A program made the translations under genes and the position numbers. Below the pieces are notes generated by a model. The model made no database searches. It was not told the origin of the DNA and was given only the letters and a program-made list of their open reading frames with translations. A stretch of DNA of 6,193 nt from Phycisphaerae bacterium (GTDB lineage Bacteria > Planctomycetota > Phycisphaerae > UBA1845 > Fen-1342). The stretch's first letter is position 1. The number at the start of each line of letters is the position of its first letter. This document shows positions 6,052-6,193 of this stretch, in pieces. The stretch is taken from assembly GCA_022842805.1 (NCBI GenBank), contig JALHOX010000276.1, forward strand, positions 1-6,193, read 5' to 3'.

Positions 6052-6193
<142 letters not shown>

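Overview
This is a GC-rich bacterial window. It holds the 3' end of a 16S rRNA gene on the minus strand and six protein genes, all of which look chromosomal and mostly housekeeping. Three things point to Planctomycetota. First, a membrane protein begins with a CxxCGY...RCxECGR zinc ribbon, a design very common in planctomycetes. Second, the 16S gene is followed by a protein gene instead of the usual spacer, tRNAs and 23S. Third, rsmH sits next to a DegP-type protease and not in a division and cell wall cluster. The assignment is an inference; no database search was possible.

Layout, left to right. Positions 1-1210 (minus strand) are a two-gene unit: a coiled-coil protein with a C-terminal four-cysteine zinc ribbon, then a ribonuclease HI that runs off the left edge. 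Positions 1211-1358 are a divergent intergenic region with a perfect 8-bp inverted repeat and weak promoter-like hexamers facing both ways. Positions 1359-3877 (plus strand) are a periplasmic HtrA/DegP-family serine protease with two PDZ domains, overlapped by ATGA with rsmH, the 16S rRNA C1402 N4-methyltransferase. An 8-nt tandem repeat that carries TGA in all three frames spans the rsmH stop codon. Positions 3986-5146 (plus) are an unrecognised zinc-ribbon membrane protein. Convergent to it, at 5226-5879 (minus), is an unrecognised protein with a possible winged-helix segment. Two tandem hairpins lie between these convergent genes. Positions 5880-6086 carry three hairpins and a T-rich tract downstream of the 16S rRNA, and 6087-6193 is the 16S 3' end with an intact anti-Shine-Dalgarno sequence.

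How the genes relate: the zinc-ribbon/RNase HI pair is probably co-transcribed and recalls the Rv2229c-Rv2228c pairing in Mycobacterium. The htrA-rsmH overlap suggests translational coupling between a protein quality-control protease and a ribosome modification enzyme, without an obvious functional link. I see no mobile element, CRISPR array, tRNA or clear defence system. The most interesting signals are the 16S gene apparently unlinked from 23S, with a same-strand protein gene 207 bp downstream, and the two uncharacterised proteins.
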